Positions 35,724 to 43,961 of a stretch of 64,000 bases of DNA are shown piece by piece. The notes under the pieces were generated by a model. It made no database searches. It saw only the letters and a list, made by a program, of their open reading frames with translations, and was not told the DNA's origin. The position numbers and the translations under genes were made by a program. The first letter of the stretch is position 1. The number at the start of each line of letters is the position of its first letter. Where the stretch lies: assembly GCA_041675005.1 (NCBI GenBank), contig JBAYUQ010000017.1:5006-69005 (forward strand), written 5' to 3'. This DNA is from PGYR01 sp041675005 (GTDB lineage Bacteria; Bacteroidota; Ignavibacteria; Kapaibacteriales; UBA2268).

Positions 35724-36472
35724 GAAAACTAACGCTATTACTCTTGATGCTCGTTATTCCCGCTGCACTATTCGGTAGCTCCGTAGAGCAGCTATTCAAC
35801 AAAGCAAATGACGCATACGCAAATAAAAAGTACGCAGACGCTATCAATATATACGAGCAAGTGATAGACTCTGGTTACGTATCGGCAGAGCTGTACTATA
35901 ATTTGGGCAGTGCATATTACAAAACTGACAATATCTCATTCGCTATACTCAATTTCGAAAGAGCACATAAACTAAGCGATGATGAAGATATAGACCACAA
36001 CTTAGCAATAGCAAGATTGAAAACAATAGACAAGGTAACACCCGTAGAGCAAATATTCATCGTAGAGTGGTTAGACGCTATACGTGATAACCAGAACTCT
36101 GCTGGTTGGTCATATTGGACAATAGTATTTATGTGGGTAGTATTTGCGTTCTTTGCATTGCTGATATTCAGCAGACGCACCGCAATAAAGAAAGCATCAT
36201 TCCTCGGAATAGTAACATCGCTGATGCTGTTTTCAGTATCATTTTACTTTGCTTATAGCACAAACGAACGCGAGTACGTAAAGCAATTCGCTATACTAAC
36301 ATCGCCAAGCGCTTATGTGAAAAGCTCACCTGACGACAAGAGCCAAGACCTATTCATACTCCACGAAGGAGTGAAAATGCAGGTTCTAGACAGAGTCGGA
36401 GATTGGAATAAAATCCGCTTAGACAATGGCGAAGTAGGATGGATAGACAAAAGCAGCTTTAGGCCGATATAG
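35720..36472 (+). CDS. batE: BatE-like TPR/SH3 membrane protein
   Basis: A 250-residue protein with a signal peptide (about 1-18), TPR repeats (about 20-95: YANKKYADAINIYEQVI, AELYYNLGSAYYKTDNISFAI), two membrane helices (about 134-153 and 159-182), and a C-terminal bacterial SH3 domain (about 193-250: AYVKSSPDDKSQDLFILHEGVK, GDWNKIRLDNGEVGWI). This matches BatE. It is the last gene of the operon; the start overlaps batD (ATGA). No clear intrinsic terminator follows; instead REP-like palindromes begin at about 36490. Confidence 0.88.
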   Translation: MRKLTLLLLMLVIPAALFGSSVEQLFNKANDAYANKKYADAINIYEQVIDSGYVSAELYYNLGSAYYKTDNISFAILNFERAHKLSDDEDIDHNLAIARLKTIDKVTPVEQIFIVEWLDAIRDNQNSAGWSYWTIVFMWVVFAFFALLIFSRRTAIKKASFLGIVTSLMLFSVSFYFAYSTNEREYVKQFAILTSPSAYVKSSPDDKSQDLFILHEGVKMQVLDRVGDWNKIRLDNGEVGWIDKSSFRPI

Positions 36473-36475
36473 AAG

Positions 36476-36660
36476 AAAGCTCGCTGTATTGCCTTTGGCT
36501 TCAGCCAACGGATAACAGTTTTAACTTAACCCCAAACTGGACTTTAGTCCCATTAATATTAAACTCCTAGTGGAATTGTTGTATTAGATCGGTCAACAGT
36601 TGCTACTAAAATTGAACTCCTATGGAGTTCTCCTGGATACTTCACTCCGTTCAGAGTAAC
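36476..36660. repeat. REP-like palindrome cluster, copy 1
   Basis: This intergenic stretch after batE contains short inverted repeats in series: TTGGCTtcAGCCAA (36495-36508), GGACTttAGTCC (36539-36550), AACTCCtagtGGAaTT (36562-36577) and AACTCCtatGGAGTT (36615-36629), followed by TCTCCTGGA and CTTCACTCCGTTC. The same modules recur in similar order at 63653-63880, and the last module recurs inverted at 44821-44855. These are non-coding dispersed repeats; no transposase is nearby. Confidence 0.75.
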
Positions 36661-36696
36661 GTATTGACAAGTTTTTGGGGGATTTGGAGCTCTATT

Positions 36697-37077
36697 CTAC
36701 CCAGTTTTCAGCTTCAACTTTTTGCTGAATACATACCACATAGACTCGTTGAAGTCCATATCTTTCATTATAAAGTGGGTGTTTTGGTGGTTCTTTAGAT
36801 CGAGCGATTCTGTATCATCCGAGCTACCTGACATAAAGATAATATTAGTGTCTTCGGGAAGTGAGCTGAATGCCTTGATTGTGTCGTTCCCTTTCGAGTC
36901 GGGCAAGTTAATATCGGAGATAAGTATATTGCAAGGATTAGTTTCTAAATACTCTATCGCTGAATATACGTTACGGAATACTTGTAAGGTATAATCAAAT
37001 TCGAGCATAACTTTGAGGTGCAGTTTTACTGCACTCGACATTATACTATCGTCTTCTATGAGTATTATTTTAACCAT
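36697..37077 (-). CDS. Single-domain response regulator (receiver only)
   Basis: A 126-residue CheY-like receiver. Acidic residues EDD lie at about 8-10, the phosphoacceptor Asp55 is in LISDINLPDS, the Ser/Thr is in FMSGSS (about 82), and the Lys is in FIMKD (about 104). There is no output domain. A phosphorelay intermediate or a regulator acting by protein contact is likely; no histidine kinase is adjacent. It is separated from the sugar-nucleotide genes by about 115 bases and may be transcribed from its own promoter. Confidence 0.88.
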   Translation of the reverse strand: MVKIILIEDDSIMSSAVKLHLKVMLEFDYTLQVFRNVYSAIEYLETNPCNILISDINLPDSKGNDTIKAFSSLPEDTNIIFMSGSSDDTESLDLKNHQNTHFIMKDMDFNESMWYVFSKKLKLKTG

Positions 37078-37192
37078 ATATTTAACTTATCTAGTTTTAT
37101 TAACTAAGATTAATTTAGCAATATATGTGCCAAAGAAATATCAATATATTTCACTCGAAATTCTAATAGGTGATTAGCAAACTCTGCGACAT

Positions 37193-38062
37193 CTAACCTT
37201 CGTTCACCAAATCCATCAGGTATTGACCATATTCTGTTTTAATAAGGTCAGTTGCGAGCTTTTCTAATTGAGCTTTGCTGATGAATCCCTTTTTATAGGC
37301 AATTTCTTCAAGACAGGCAATGTAGAATCCCTGTCTATTTTGAACTGTACGAACGAAATCACTAGCGTTCATTAGATTATCGCAAGTACCTGTATCTAAC
37401 CAAGCGAATCCACGACCGAGCAATTCAACTTTCAATCGCTTTTGTCTCAGGTATTCGTTGTTGACGGCTGTTATCTCTATTTCGCCGCGTGCAGAAGGTT
37501 TCACGTTCTTTGCGATTTCTATTACGCTATTGTCATAGAAATACAGCCCTGGTACAGCGTAGTTTGACTTAGGAATTTCTGGTTTTTCCTCGATGGATAC
37601 TGCGACATTATTCTCGTCGAATTCCACTACTCCATAAGCAGTTGGGTCTTTCACATAGTAACCGAATATAGTAGCTCCTAGCTCTATCTCGGCGGCTTTT
37701 TTGAGTATGCCTGTGAATCCTTGACCGTAGAATATATTGTCACCCAATATCAGGCAAACATCATCATCACCGATGAATTCCTCACCAACTATAAATGCGT
37801 CTGCTAGTCCACGAGGTTTATCTTGGATTTTATACTCGAAACGGACACCCAAATCGGAGCCGTCACCAAGTAGAGATTTGTACAATTCTATGAACTCTGG
37901 GTTAGAAATAACCAATATTTCCTTTATCCCAGCAAGCATTAGTACCGAAATAGGGTAGTAAATCATTGGTTTATCATATATTGGCAATAGCTGTTTACTA
38001 ACAGCTTTGGTAGCCGGATATAGCCGTGTACCACTGCCTCCCGCGAGTACTATCCCTTTCAT
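37193..38062 (-). CDS. rfbA: Glucose-1-phosphate thymidylyltransferase
   Basis: A 289-residue protein of standard RmlA length. GIVLAGGSGTRLYPAT at the N-terminus is the nucleotidyltransferase signature, followed by SKQLLPIYDKPMIYYP, the dTTP-binding region LILGDNIFYG, and AWLDTGT. It makes dTDP-glucose from glucose-1-phosphate and dTTP, the first step to dTDP-sugars for O-antigen or other glycans. It starts three bases after the stop of the aminotransferase gene, so they form one operon. rmlB/C/D are not in the window. Confidence 0.95.
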   Translation of the reverse strand: MKGIVLAGGSGTRLYPATKAVSKQLLPIYDKPMIYYPISVLMLAGIKEILVISNPEFIELYKSLLGDGSDLGVRFEYKIQDKPRGLADAFIVGEEFIGDDDVCLILGDNIFYGQGFTGILKKAAEIELGATIFGYYVKDPTAYGVVEFDENNVAVSIEEKPEIPKSNYAVPGLYFYDNSVIEIAKNVKPSARGEIEITAVNNEYLRQKRLKVELLGRGFAWLDTGTCDNLMNASDFVRTVQNRQGFYIACLEEIAYKKGFISKAQLEKLATDLIKTEYGQYLMDLVNEG

Positions 38063-38065
38063 ATT

Positions 38066-39184
38066 CTAACCTTTTATTACTTCACAAATCTTGTCTATTT
38101 CCTCATCAGTCAGATAAGGGTGCATAGGAAGACTAAAAATTTTCGTGCCAACTTTTTCGCATACTGGCATATCGCCTTCTTTGTATCCTAAATACGAGTA
38201 AGCTGTTTGCAAATGAAGTGGGATAGGGTAATAAATAGCCGTTGGAATGCCTTGCTCTTGCAATTTGTTGCGAAGTTCATCGCGGTTTTCACTATCTTTA
38301 GCTAGTACAGAGTACTGTGCCCAACAAGAGTAATACCCACTCGCAACGAATGGAGTAACAACTGAATTACCCAAAGTAGCAGTGTAGCGAGAAGCTACAT
38401 GATTACGCTTAACTAACTCACCATCGAATAATTCCATTTTAGCAAGTAATATCGCAGCTTGAATTGAATCCATACGAGCGTTCAGCCCTATACGAACATT
38501 GTCATATCTCTCCGTAGCGCTCATACCGTGCACTCGGATAGAGAGAAGAGCAGTTTTTAATTCATCATCGTTAGTAAAGATAGCACCACCGTCACCATAG
38601 CAACCTAGTGGCTTAGCAGGGAAGAACGAAGTACCGGCTGCATCACCGAACGCTCCAGCACGCTTGCCATCTAGTGAACCACCGAAACCTTGAGCTGCAT
38701 CTTCCAATAGCTTCAATCCGTGTCGCTCTGCAATAGCTTCTATCTTGTGCAATTCCGCCGGCAAACCGAATAGGTCAACTGGGATAATCGCTTTCGGGTT
38801 TAGCTTGCCTTCCGCTTTTACTCTTTCTATCTCTTTTTCTAATTTGACTGGGTCTATATTGTAAGTCTTCTCGTCTATGTCAACGAAGACAGGAGTAGCA
38901 CCGACCAAGGCGATAACTTCGGCCGTTGCCACGAACGAAAATGGAGTAGTAAATACTGCATCGCTTGGGCCTATTCCCCATGCCATTAGTGGCATAATAA
39001 GCGCATCAGTTCCACTCGAACAAGCTATAGCATGTTTCACCCCTACGAACTCAGCTAGCTTTGCTTCTAGCTCCTCTATTTCGGGACCGAACACATAGCG
39101 ACCGTGCTCCAAAACACCGTCTATTCCTTTGTTTACTTGATCTTTGATAAGTGCGTATTGGCTTTTTAAATCTATGAATTGCAT
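38066..39184 (-). CDS. DegT/DnrJ/EryC1/StrS-family sugar aminotransferase
   Basis: A 372-residue PLP-dependent enzyme. AIACSSGTDAL (about 53-63), VDLFGLPA, LLEDAAQGFGG with the PLP-contacting Asp (about 162), and the internal aldimine Lys191 in FFPAKPLGCYGDGGA are all present. Family members transaminate 3- or 4-keto nucleotide sugars to amino sugars for surface glycans. Coupled with rfbA, the likely substrate is a dTDP-keto sugar (FdtB/QdtB/WecE-like), but WbpE-type UDP substrates are possible. The 28-bp palindrome at 39295-39322 lies about 110 bases upstream. Confidence 0.92.
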   Translation of the reverse strand: MQFIDLKSQYALIKDQVNKGIDGVLEHGRYVFGPEIEELEAKLAEFVGVKHAIACSSGTDALIMPLMAWGIGPSDAVFTTPFSFVATAEVIALVGATPVFVDIDEKTYNIDPVKLEKEIERVKAEGKLNPKAIIPVDLFGLPAELHKIEAIAERHGLKLLEDAAQGFGGSLDGKRAGAFGDAAGTSFFPAKPLGCYGDGGAIFTNDDELKTALLSIRVHGMSATERYDNVRIGLNARMDSIQAAILLAKMELFDGELVKRNHVASRYTATLGNSVVTPFVASGYYSCWAQYSVLAKDSENRDELRNKLQEQGIPTAIYYPIPLHLQTAYSYLGYKEGDMPVCEKVGTKIFSLPMHPYLTDEEIDKICEVIKG

Positions 39185-39294
39185 TGTTTTTACTTTTTTA
39201 GTTTATAATTTGACGTAAATTAACAAAATTGTGATTAATGGTGGGGGGATTTCTAATAATTGTCTTTCGTTGTAAAACGAACACGATTTTCCAG

Positions 39295-39322
39295 ACCATT
39301 TTGTTGACGTCAACAAAATGGT
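39295..39322. repeat. 28-bp perfect palindrome
   Basis: Arms of 14 bases (ACCATTTTGTTGAC and its exact reverse complement) meet at a GACGTC centre with no spacer. Smaller inverted repeats flank it: TTCGTTgtaaAACGAA at about 39267-39282 and AGTGAAagagagaTTCACT at about 39339-39357. No T tract follows on either strand, so it is not a standard terminator. It lies in the 284-base gap upstream of the aminotransferase/rfbA operon and downstream of the 190-residue gene. Confidence 0.8.
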
Positions 39323-39468
39323 TAAACCTGGCTCTGGTAGTGAAAGAGAGATTCACTGATACGAAACACGATGAATTGAACACAAATCAGATTTACAACA
39401 AATATCATCTAAAATCATAGAAATGTAATCAGCTCGAATATGAATTTGAGATGGTTACGAGTAAAAGG

Positions 39469-40041
39469 TTATTTCGAAATCTTATCTGATATAATTTTTA
39501 ATGTTTTATTTATTTCACCAATTTGATGTTCTATAGAATTGAATCTTATTTTATCTGGATAAACTAATGAGGAAATATTGATTGTATAATCATGTTTATA
39601 AGGTTTCCTTTTATTATTCTCAATGTCATTAGCGTCAAAGTATTCTATTCTAATTTTAAAAATTCGTGGGAGCTCATTTTTTTCTACAAACTCTTGAGAA
39701 TGCATCAAAGTAGTTTTTACTTCAAAGTCAGGAGGTAGGAATTCTTGTTTCAAAAGTGGCTTATGACCAACTTGAAATTCTTTCATCTTTTTATTTAGAA
39801 ACATATCTATTGAATCTAATGGAGCGTCAATCTCAATATTCAAATCGTAAGCTGGGGTTTTACCATAATTTTTAATAAGTAAATTCAACCAACCATCTTC
39901 GCTATTGAAACTTAGTAAGACGCTCGGTCTAGTTGTTTCAATGAATGTCTTAGTATTAATTTTTAAAGTTTTTGCAGTTAATATTACATACCAAAAAGTT
40001 GCAATTAGTAATAATAATGTAAGAATATCTCCTATTCCCAT
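39469..40041 (-). CDS. Membrane-anchored protein of unknown function
   Basis: A 190-residue protein with one N-terminal membrane helix (about 4-22, ILTLLLLIATFWYVILTAK), then a beta-rich domain starting RPSVLLSF...WLNLLIKNYGKTPAYDLNIEI. That NxGxxPAxDLxIxI pattern is seen in small anchored proteins found beside many unrelated genes. It starts 24 bases after the GIY-YIG gene stop on the same strand, so the two are probably one transcript. Function not recognised. Its AT-rich codon use resembles the GIY-YIG neighbour more than the flanking metabolic genes. Confidence 0.65.
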   Translation of the reverse strand: MGIGDILTLLLLIATFWYVILTAKTLKINTKTFIETTRPSVLLSFNSEDGWLNLLIKNYGKTPAYDLNIEIDAPLDSIDMFLNKKMKEFQVGHKPLLKQEFLPPDFEVKTTLMHSQEFVEKNELPRIFKIRIEYFDANDIENNKRKPYKHDYTINISSLVYPDKIRFNSIEHQIGEINKTLKIISDKISK

Positions 40042-40065
40042 TTCTTTTATCCTGTTTTAATTCAT

Positions 40066-40953
40066 TTAAGTACTAGGCTTTTCATCTATTTTTCTTTCTT
40101 CAATTTCTTTTAAAGTTTCTCCAGAATTATTCTTCCAAGCAGTCCTTCCATTAATAGAATATCCTAAAATAATTGCTGCTGCTTGGGAAGGACTAGTAAA
40201 CTCATAATCCTCAGTAAATATATGGATTCCATCCTTTTTTTGGATAACTCCTTTGTCAGTAAGAGTCTTCCTTAAGTTAGAATAGCTACCTGACAATGAG
40301 CTAGTTTCTTTACTTTTAAAATTGCTTCCCTGTTTGACAAGAAGTCCATTTGAAGTCAATTCTGATTCTGCTTTAATATTCGATACTTCTAAATACAATT
40401 TGGAACTTTTCTTGTCTTTACTGATTACTTTAATGGATTCATTATTACCGAATAAGTCAAAGCCTAAAGTGGGTATTATTATTCTTAACTTTTCTAAAAA
40501 AGTATCCATTTCATCTTTTACCATTTTAGATAAACTAACTCTGTTTCCCCCTTTTGTATTAACTACCCTATACTCAGTACTTTTAAGTAAGTCTTCAATT
40601 AATTTCAATTCTAAATGTTTTGTATGTGAGACAGTGAGGTTTTCATCTTTAGAACTAAATGCTATAATAGTTTCAAAAAAGGCCTTACTATCATCTCTAA
40701 AATGTTGTACTAATCGCTCTGAAATGTTATTAGCCTCACCAATATAAACCATTTTATCATCGGGGTTCTCTTCATTATTACCTATTAAGAAATAGACTCC
40801 AGGGCGATTAATTTCATCAGCTGATTTTGAATCAGGAAACAAATTTCTAGGAATTTTGATCGCTTGACCAGACCAATTAGACATATATGCTAAAATTATT
40901 CCTTCAGGATTACCACTCACTAAATAGCTTGTTATAGTTATTCCTCTGACCAA
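40066..40953 (-). CDS. GIY-YIG nuclease-family protein with C-terminal DUF4357
   Basis: A 295-residue protein starting at TTG 40953 behind AGGAGAG. Residues about 52-125 form a GIY-YIG nuclease domain (GVYFLIG...MVYIGEANNISERLVQH): Tyr53, Tyr70 and Arg80 fit the catalytic pattern, and Glu115/Glu120 in LELKLIEDLL are candidates for the metal ligand. Residues about 225-285 match DUF4357 (YEFTSPSQAAAIILGYSINGRTAWK). This architecture is widespread, often in accessory regions and near restriction-type genes; its biological role is not established. It forms an islet with the 190-residue membrane protein. DNA cleavage is inferred from domain content. Confidence 0.85.
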   Translation of the reverse strand: MVRGITITSYLVSGNPEGIILAYMSNWSGQAIKIPRNLFPDSKSADEINRPGVYFLIGNNEENPDDKMVYIGEANNISERLVQHFRDDSKAFFETIIAFSSKDENLTVSHTKHLELKLIEDLLKSTEYRVVNTKGGNRVSLSKMVKDEMDTFLEKLRIIIPTLGFDLFGNNESIKVISKDKKSSKLYLEVSNIKAESELTSNGLLVKQGSNFKSKETSSLSGSYSNLRKTLTDKGVIQKKDGIHIFTEDYEFTSPSQAAAIILGYSINGRTAWKNNSGETLKEIEERKIDEKPST

Positions 40954-41025
40954 ACCGCTCTCCTTTTTTGAAAATTATTAAACCCTATTTCCCAATATAC
41001 TACTTCCCCCTCACTCCAACAAACC

Positions 41026-43131
41026 CTACTTCCCCACTACTTGCTTAATCGCTTTCTCCACCTCAGTTGTTGGCAGATTGCAGACCTTGTCCTTACAAAC
41101 ATAGATAGTAGTTCCAGTTGTCAATCGCCCTTTGAGTGGTGGTAGATTCTCCTCTGTGCCGCCAACGTATAGGCAGTTCGGGAGGTATTGCTTTTGCATT
41201 TCGTTGGCTAGTCTTGTGGCATCTTTTCCGACTATAGCTACTTCGTAAACTCCTCGCTCTATTTTACCTTGGAGCAAAGCCCAATTGCTGTGGTATGTAG
41301 GGCTTTTGCGTACCGCTACGGATATACCCATTAGCAGTTTCTTCGCTTTTTTTATGTAGTCTTCTTTGTAGAGTATATGTCCCAAATCGAAGAGCAGATT
41401 CGCCATTACTGAGTTGGAAGCAGGGATTACGTTGTCTTGTAGCTCCATCGTTTTGGCTGATAGCTCATTGTCTTCGGAGTGAGTGTAGTGGTAGAACTTA
41501 GTCGCTTTATCTTCGAAATTGTTGATAGTGTATTCAGTGATTTTCTCTGAATAGTCCAGCCATTTCTTATTGAATGTGATTTGGTATAGGTCGAGCATCG
41601 CCTTTGCTAGCAATGTATAATCGTCGAGGAATGCTGGGATTGTTACCTTGCCTTCTTTGTATATTCGCTTCAAACTACCGTCTTTGCTGAGCATATTTTT
41701 AGTCAGGAAATCCGCGTTTTTGATTGCCAGATTTAGGAATCTCTTATCACTGAAAGCGCTATAGGCATCGCATAAACCGCTTATCGTTAGTGCATTCCAA
41801 GAGGTTATAACCTTGTCATCTAAGCTCGGTCTTATCTTGCTTTTTCGTGCAGTGAATAGCTTGCTCTTAGCTGATTTGAGTAGCTTGTGGGTATCACTAT
41901 AGTCAAGCGATTTTTTGAGAGCGTAGTTCTCTAGCGTGATTTTGGTGTGAAGTATATTCTTTTCATCTTCCCAATTACCGTGTTCCATTAATCCATAATA
42001 ATCTTCAACTAAGTCGAATTCTTCCTGGCTCAAAATGCTCTTTATTTCGCTATATTCCCATACATAGAACTTGCCTTCTTCGCCCTCGCTATCAGCATTC
42101 AGAGAGGAGTAAAACCCAAACTTTTCGTTCATCAATTCTCGTTCTAAGAAGTCAACAGTTTGGTAAACTATATCTTTGAAAACTCCGTAGTGCTCTGTCT
42201 TGTAGGCATTGGAATAAGTACTTATTAGCTGTCCATTATCATACAGCATTTTCTCGAAATGTGGAATCTTCCAATTCATATCCGTTGCATAGCGAGCGAA
42301 ACCACCGCCCAGTTGGTCATAAGTGCCACTCAGAGCGATTCGCTCCAAAGTGAACATAACATTGTCATAAGCAGATTCACTGCCCGTCAGATAGCTGTAT
42401 TGCAGTAAAAAGTCCCATACAGATGGCATTGGGAACTTAGGAGCTCCTGTTAGACCACCGAACTGCTCATCTATTCTATTGTGCATAGTCTCGAAGAAGT
42501 CTTCATAGCCGCTTATTTCAGAATGCTTATCATTTAAGAAATCTAAGTTCTGTGATGCTATACCTTCGTTTAGGGCTTCTGCATTTTCGACTAATTTCTC
42601 GTATTCATTTTTGTATAGATGGCTAATCTGCTCTAAAAGCCCCACCCAATTCTCTTTGGGGAAGTAAGTACCAGCAAAGAACGGACGACCATCCGGCAGA
42701 GCAAATGCGTTGAGTGGCCAACCGCCACGTCCATTCTGCAATATAGATGCCGCCATATAAACATTGTCTATGTCTGGTCGTTCCTCTCTATCAACTTTGA
42801 TAGCGATGAAGTGCTCGTTCATCACCTTCGCAACTTCGGGGTCGGAGAAAGATTCGTGCTCCATAACATGACACCAATGGCACGCCGCATAACCAATACT
42901 TATGATGATTGGCTTGTTCTCCCGAGCTGCTTTTTCTAATGCCTCAGCACCCCATGGGTACCAATTAACAGGGTTGTGAGCGTGTTCTAGTAAGTATGGA
43001 CTACTTTCGTCTATTAGTTTATTCGTGTACATATATTCTTTTTTGTTTGATTTTTTATTTGCATTTTCATCGGCACATCCAGTGAGGAAAGACAAATGAA
43101 TTAGCAATAAAGTGTATAGGATTATTTTCAT
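41026..43131 (-). CDS. YyaL/SSP411-type thioredoxin-domain lipoprotein (DUF255)
   Basis: A 701-residue protein. The N-terminus has a lipobox (LTGC, Cys19), so it is predicted to be lipid-anchored. Residues about 38-200 are the thioredoxin-like DUF255 domain: SPYLLEHAHNPVNWYPWG, then CHWCHVM with Cys84 and Cys87, and VDREERPDID. The rest is an (alpha/alpha)6-barrel-like glycosidase fold region (GGFARYATD, PHFEKMLYDNGQL, LNADSEGEEGKFYVWE), as in spermatogenesis-associated protein 20 and YyaL. A redox or sugar-epimerase-like role has been suggested for the family, but no reaction is firmly established. Most homologues are cytoplasmic, so the lipobox is notable. Confidence 0.9.
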   Translation of the reverse strand: MKIILYTLLLIHLSFLTGCADENANKKSNKKEYMYTNKLIDESSPYLLEHAHNPVNWYPWGAEALEKAARENKPIIISIGYAACHWCHVMEHESFSDPEVAKVMNEHFIAIKVDREERPDIDNVYMAASILQNGRGGWPLNAFALPDGRPFFAGTYFPKENWVGLLEQISHLYKNEYEKLVENAEALNEGIASQNLDFLNDKHSEISGYEDFFETMHNRIDEQFGGLTGAPKFPMPSVWDFLLQYSYLTGSESAYDNVMFTLERIALSGTYDQLGGGFARYATDMNWKIPHFEKMLYDNGQLISTYSNAYKTEHYGVFKDIVYQTVDFLERELMNEKFGFYSSLNADSEGEEGKFYVWEYSEIKSILSQEEFDLVEDYYGLMEHGNWEDEKNILHTKITLENYALKKSLDYSDTHKLLKSAKSKLFTARKSKIRPSLDDKVITSWNALTISGLCDAYSAFSDKRFLNLAIKNADFLTKNMLSKDGSLKRIYKEGKVTIPAFLDDYTLLAKAMLDLYQITFNKKWLDYSEKITEYTINNFEDKATKFYHYTHSEDNELSAKTMELQDNVIPASNSVMANLLFDLGHILYKEDYIKKAKKLLMGISVAVRKSPTYHSNWALLQGKIERGVYEVAIVGKDATRLANEMQKQYLPNCLYVGGTEENLPPLKGRLTTGTTIYVCKDKVCNLPTTEVEKAIKQVVGK

Positions 43132-43273
43132 ATTACAACTTAGCGAAAGACAGTAGGAATTGGAAAAAATTATTCAAAAATTTGCCTATCTTGCTTAGAT
43201 TATGTATGTTAAAAAAACGGAAAAAGAGAAAATACAAATTTTATTTTTTTTACAACTTACTCTAGAGGTTAGT

Positions 43274-43894
43274 ATGCGTTTTTCTAAATTCCTATTTCTT
43301 ATCTTATCAGTAGCACTCCTAGCTACTCTCACTCCTACAAAAGTATCGGCAGCAGGTGATTTGGGTATGTCGGCAGCAATTGGTTTACCGAATGGTGTAA
43401 CTCCTGCTGTAGGACTACCTGCAAACACTTTGGGTAGAATAACTATATCGACGGCGGCGTCTAGTAGTTTCAACATACGCTTGAGTGATATGTTCCAGCT
43501 TGATTTGGGGCTTGGGTATATGTCCGTCTCGCAAGGAGAAGGTACAGATGCTCTTAACACTATATCCTTTGGTGCAGGTGGCAAGTACTTCCTTAAGAGA
43601 GGTGACGTTCAACCTTATGTTAACTTAGGGTTTAGTTTCACTCAGATACCTACGGTCGAAAATGCAACTTCTAAAGTATCAGGAAACATGGTTACGGTAC
43701 TAGGTGCATTTGGCGTTCAGTCATTTATAAATCAAGCAAACACTGTCGCGTTGTTCGTACAAATGGGCTTTGGTTATAATATGGGTTCAGTAGAAACCGA
43801 AAGTACGTTTGGCACACAGAGTACAACAGTGACATCTGATTTCAGTACGATGAATCTAGGTGGCTCAGCAATTGGTATGAGTATTTATTTCTAA
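43274..43894 (+). CDS. Small porin-like outer-membrane beta-barrel protein
   Basis: I start at ATG 43274 with AGAGG just upstream rather than the ATG at 43202; this gives 206 residues with a clean signal peptide (about 1-25, VSAA). The mature part is a series of amphipathic strands (SFNIRLSDMFQLDLGLGYM, KYFLKRGDVQPYVNLGFSF, ANTVALFVQMGFGYNM) with a C-terminal AIGMSIYF ending in Phe, typical of OmpA/OmpW-size barrels. No peptidoglycan-binding domain. It is followed by a strong terminator at 43913, so it is probably monocistronic. Function unknown. Confidence 0.8.
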   Translation: MRFSKFLFLILSVALLATLTPTKVSAAGDLGMSAAIGLPNGVTPAVGLPANTLGRITISTAASSSFNIRLSDMFQLDLGLGYMSVSQGEGTDALNTISFGAGGKYFLKRGDVQPYVNLGFSFTQIPTVENATSKVSGNMVTVLGAFGVQSFINQANTVALFVQMGFGYNMGSVETESTFGTQSTTVTSDFSTMNLGGSAIGMSIYF

Positions 43895-43912
43895 ATTAAA
43901 TTAAAAATCTAC

Positions 43913-43956
43913 AACTGCTAATCTGTGTTTGTAAATATGGATTAGCAGTTTTTATT
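43913..43956 (+). terminator. Rho-independent terminator of the porin-like gene
   Basis: AACTGCTAATC (43913-43923) pairs perfectly with GATTAGCAGTT (43940-43950), with a 16-nt loop, followed by TTTTATTT. It lies 18 bases after the stop at 43894. The next gene's ATG (43962) follows within about six bases of the T tract, which is unusually tight. Confidence 0.88.
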
Positions 43957-43961
43957 TCCAA

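Noticed and set aside
39295..39322. Palindrome as an intrinsic terminator
   Set aside because: Neither strand has a T run after the stem.
39198..39420. Two opposing ~60-codon frames around the palindrome
   Set aside because: They overlap each other, show no domain or signal, and their length is explained by the inverted repeats.
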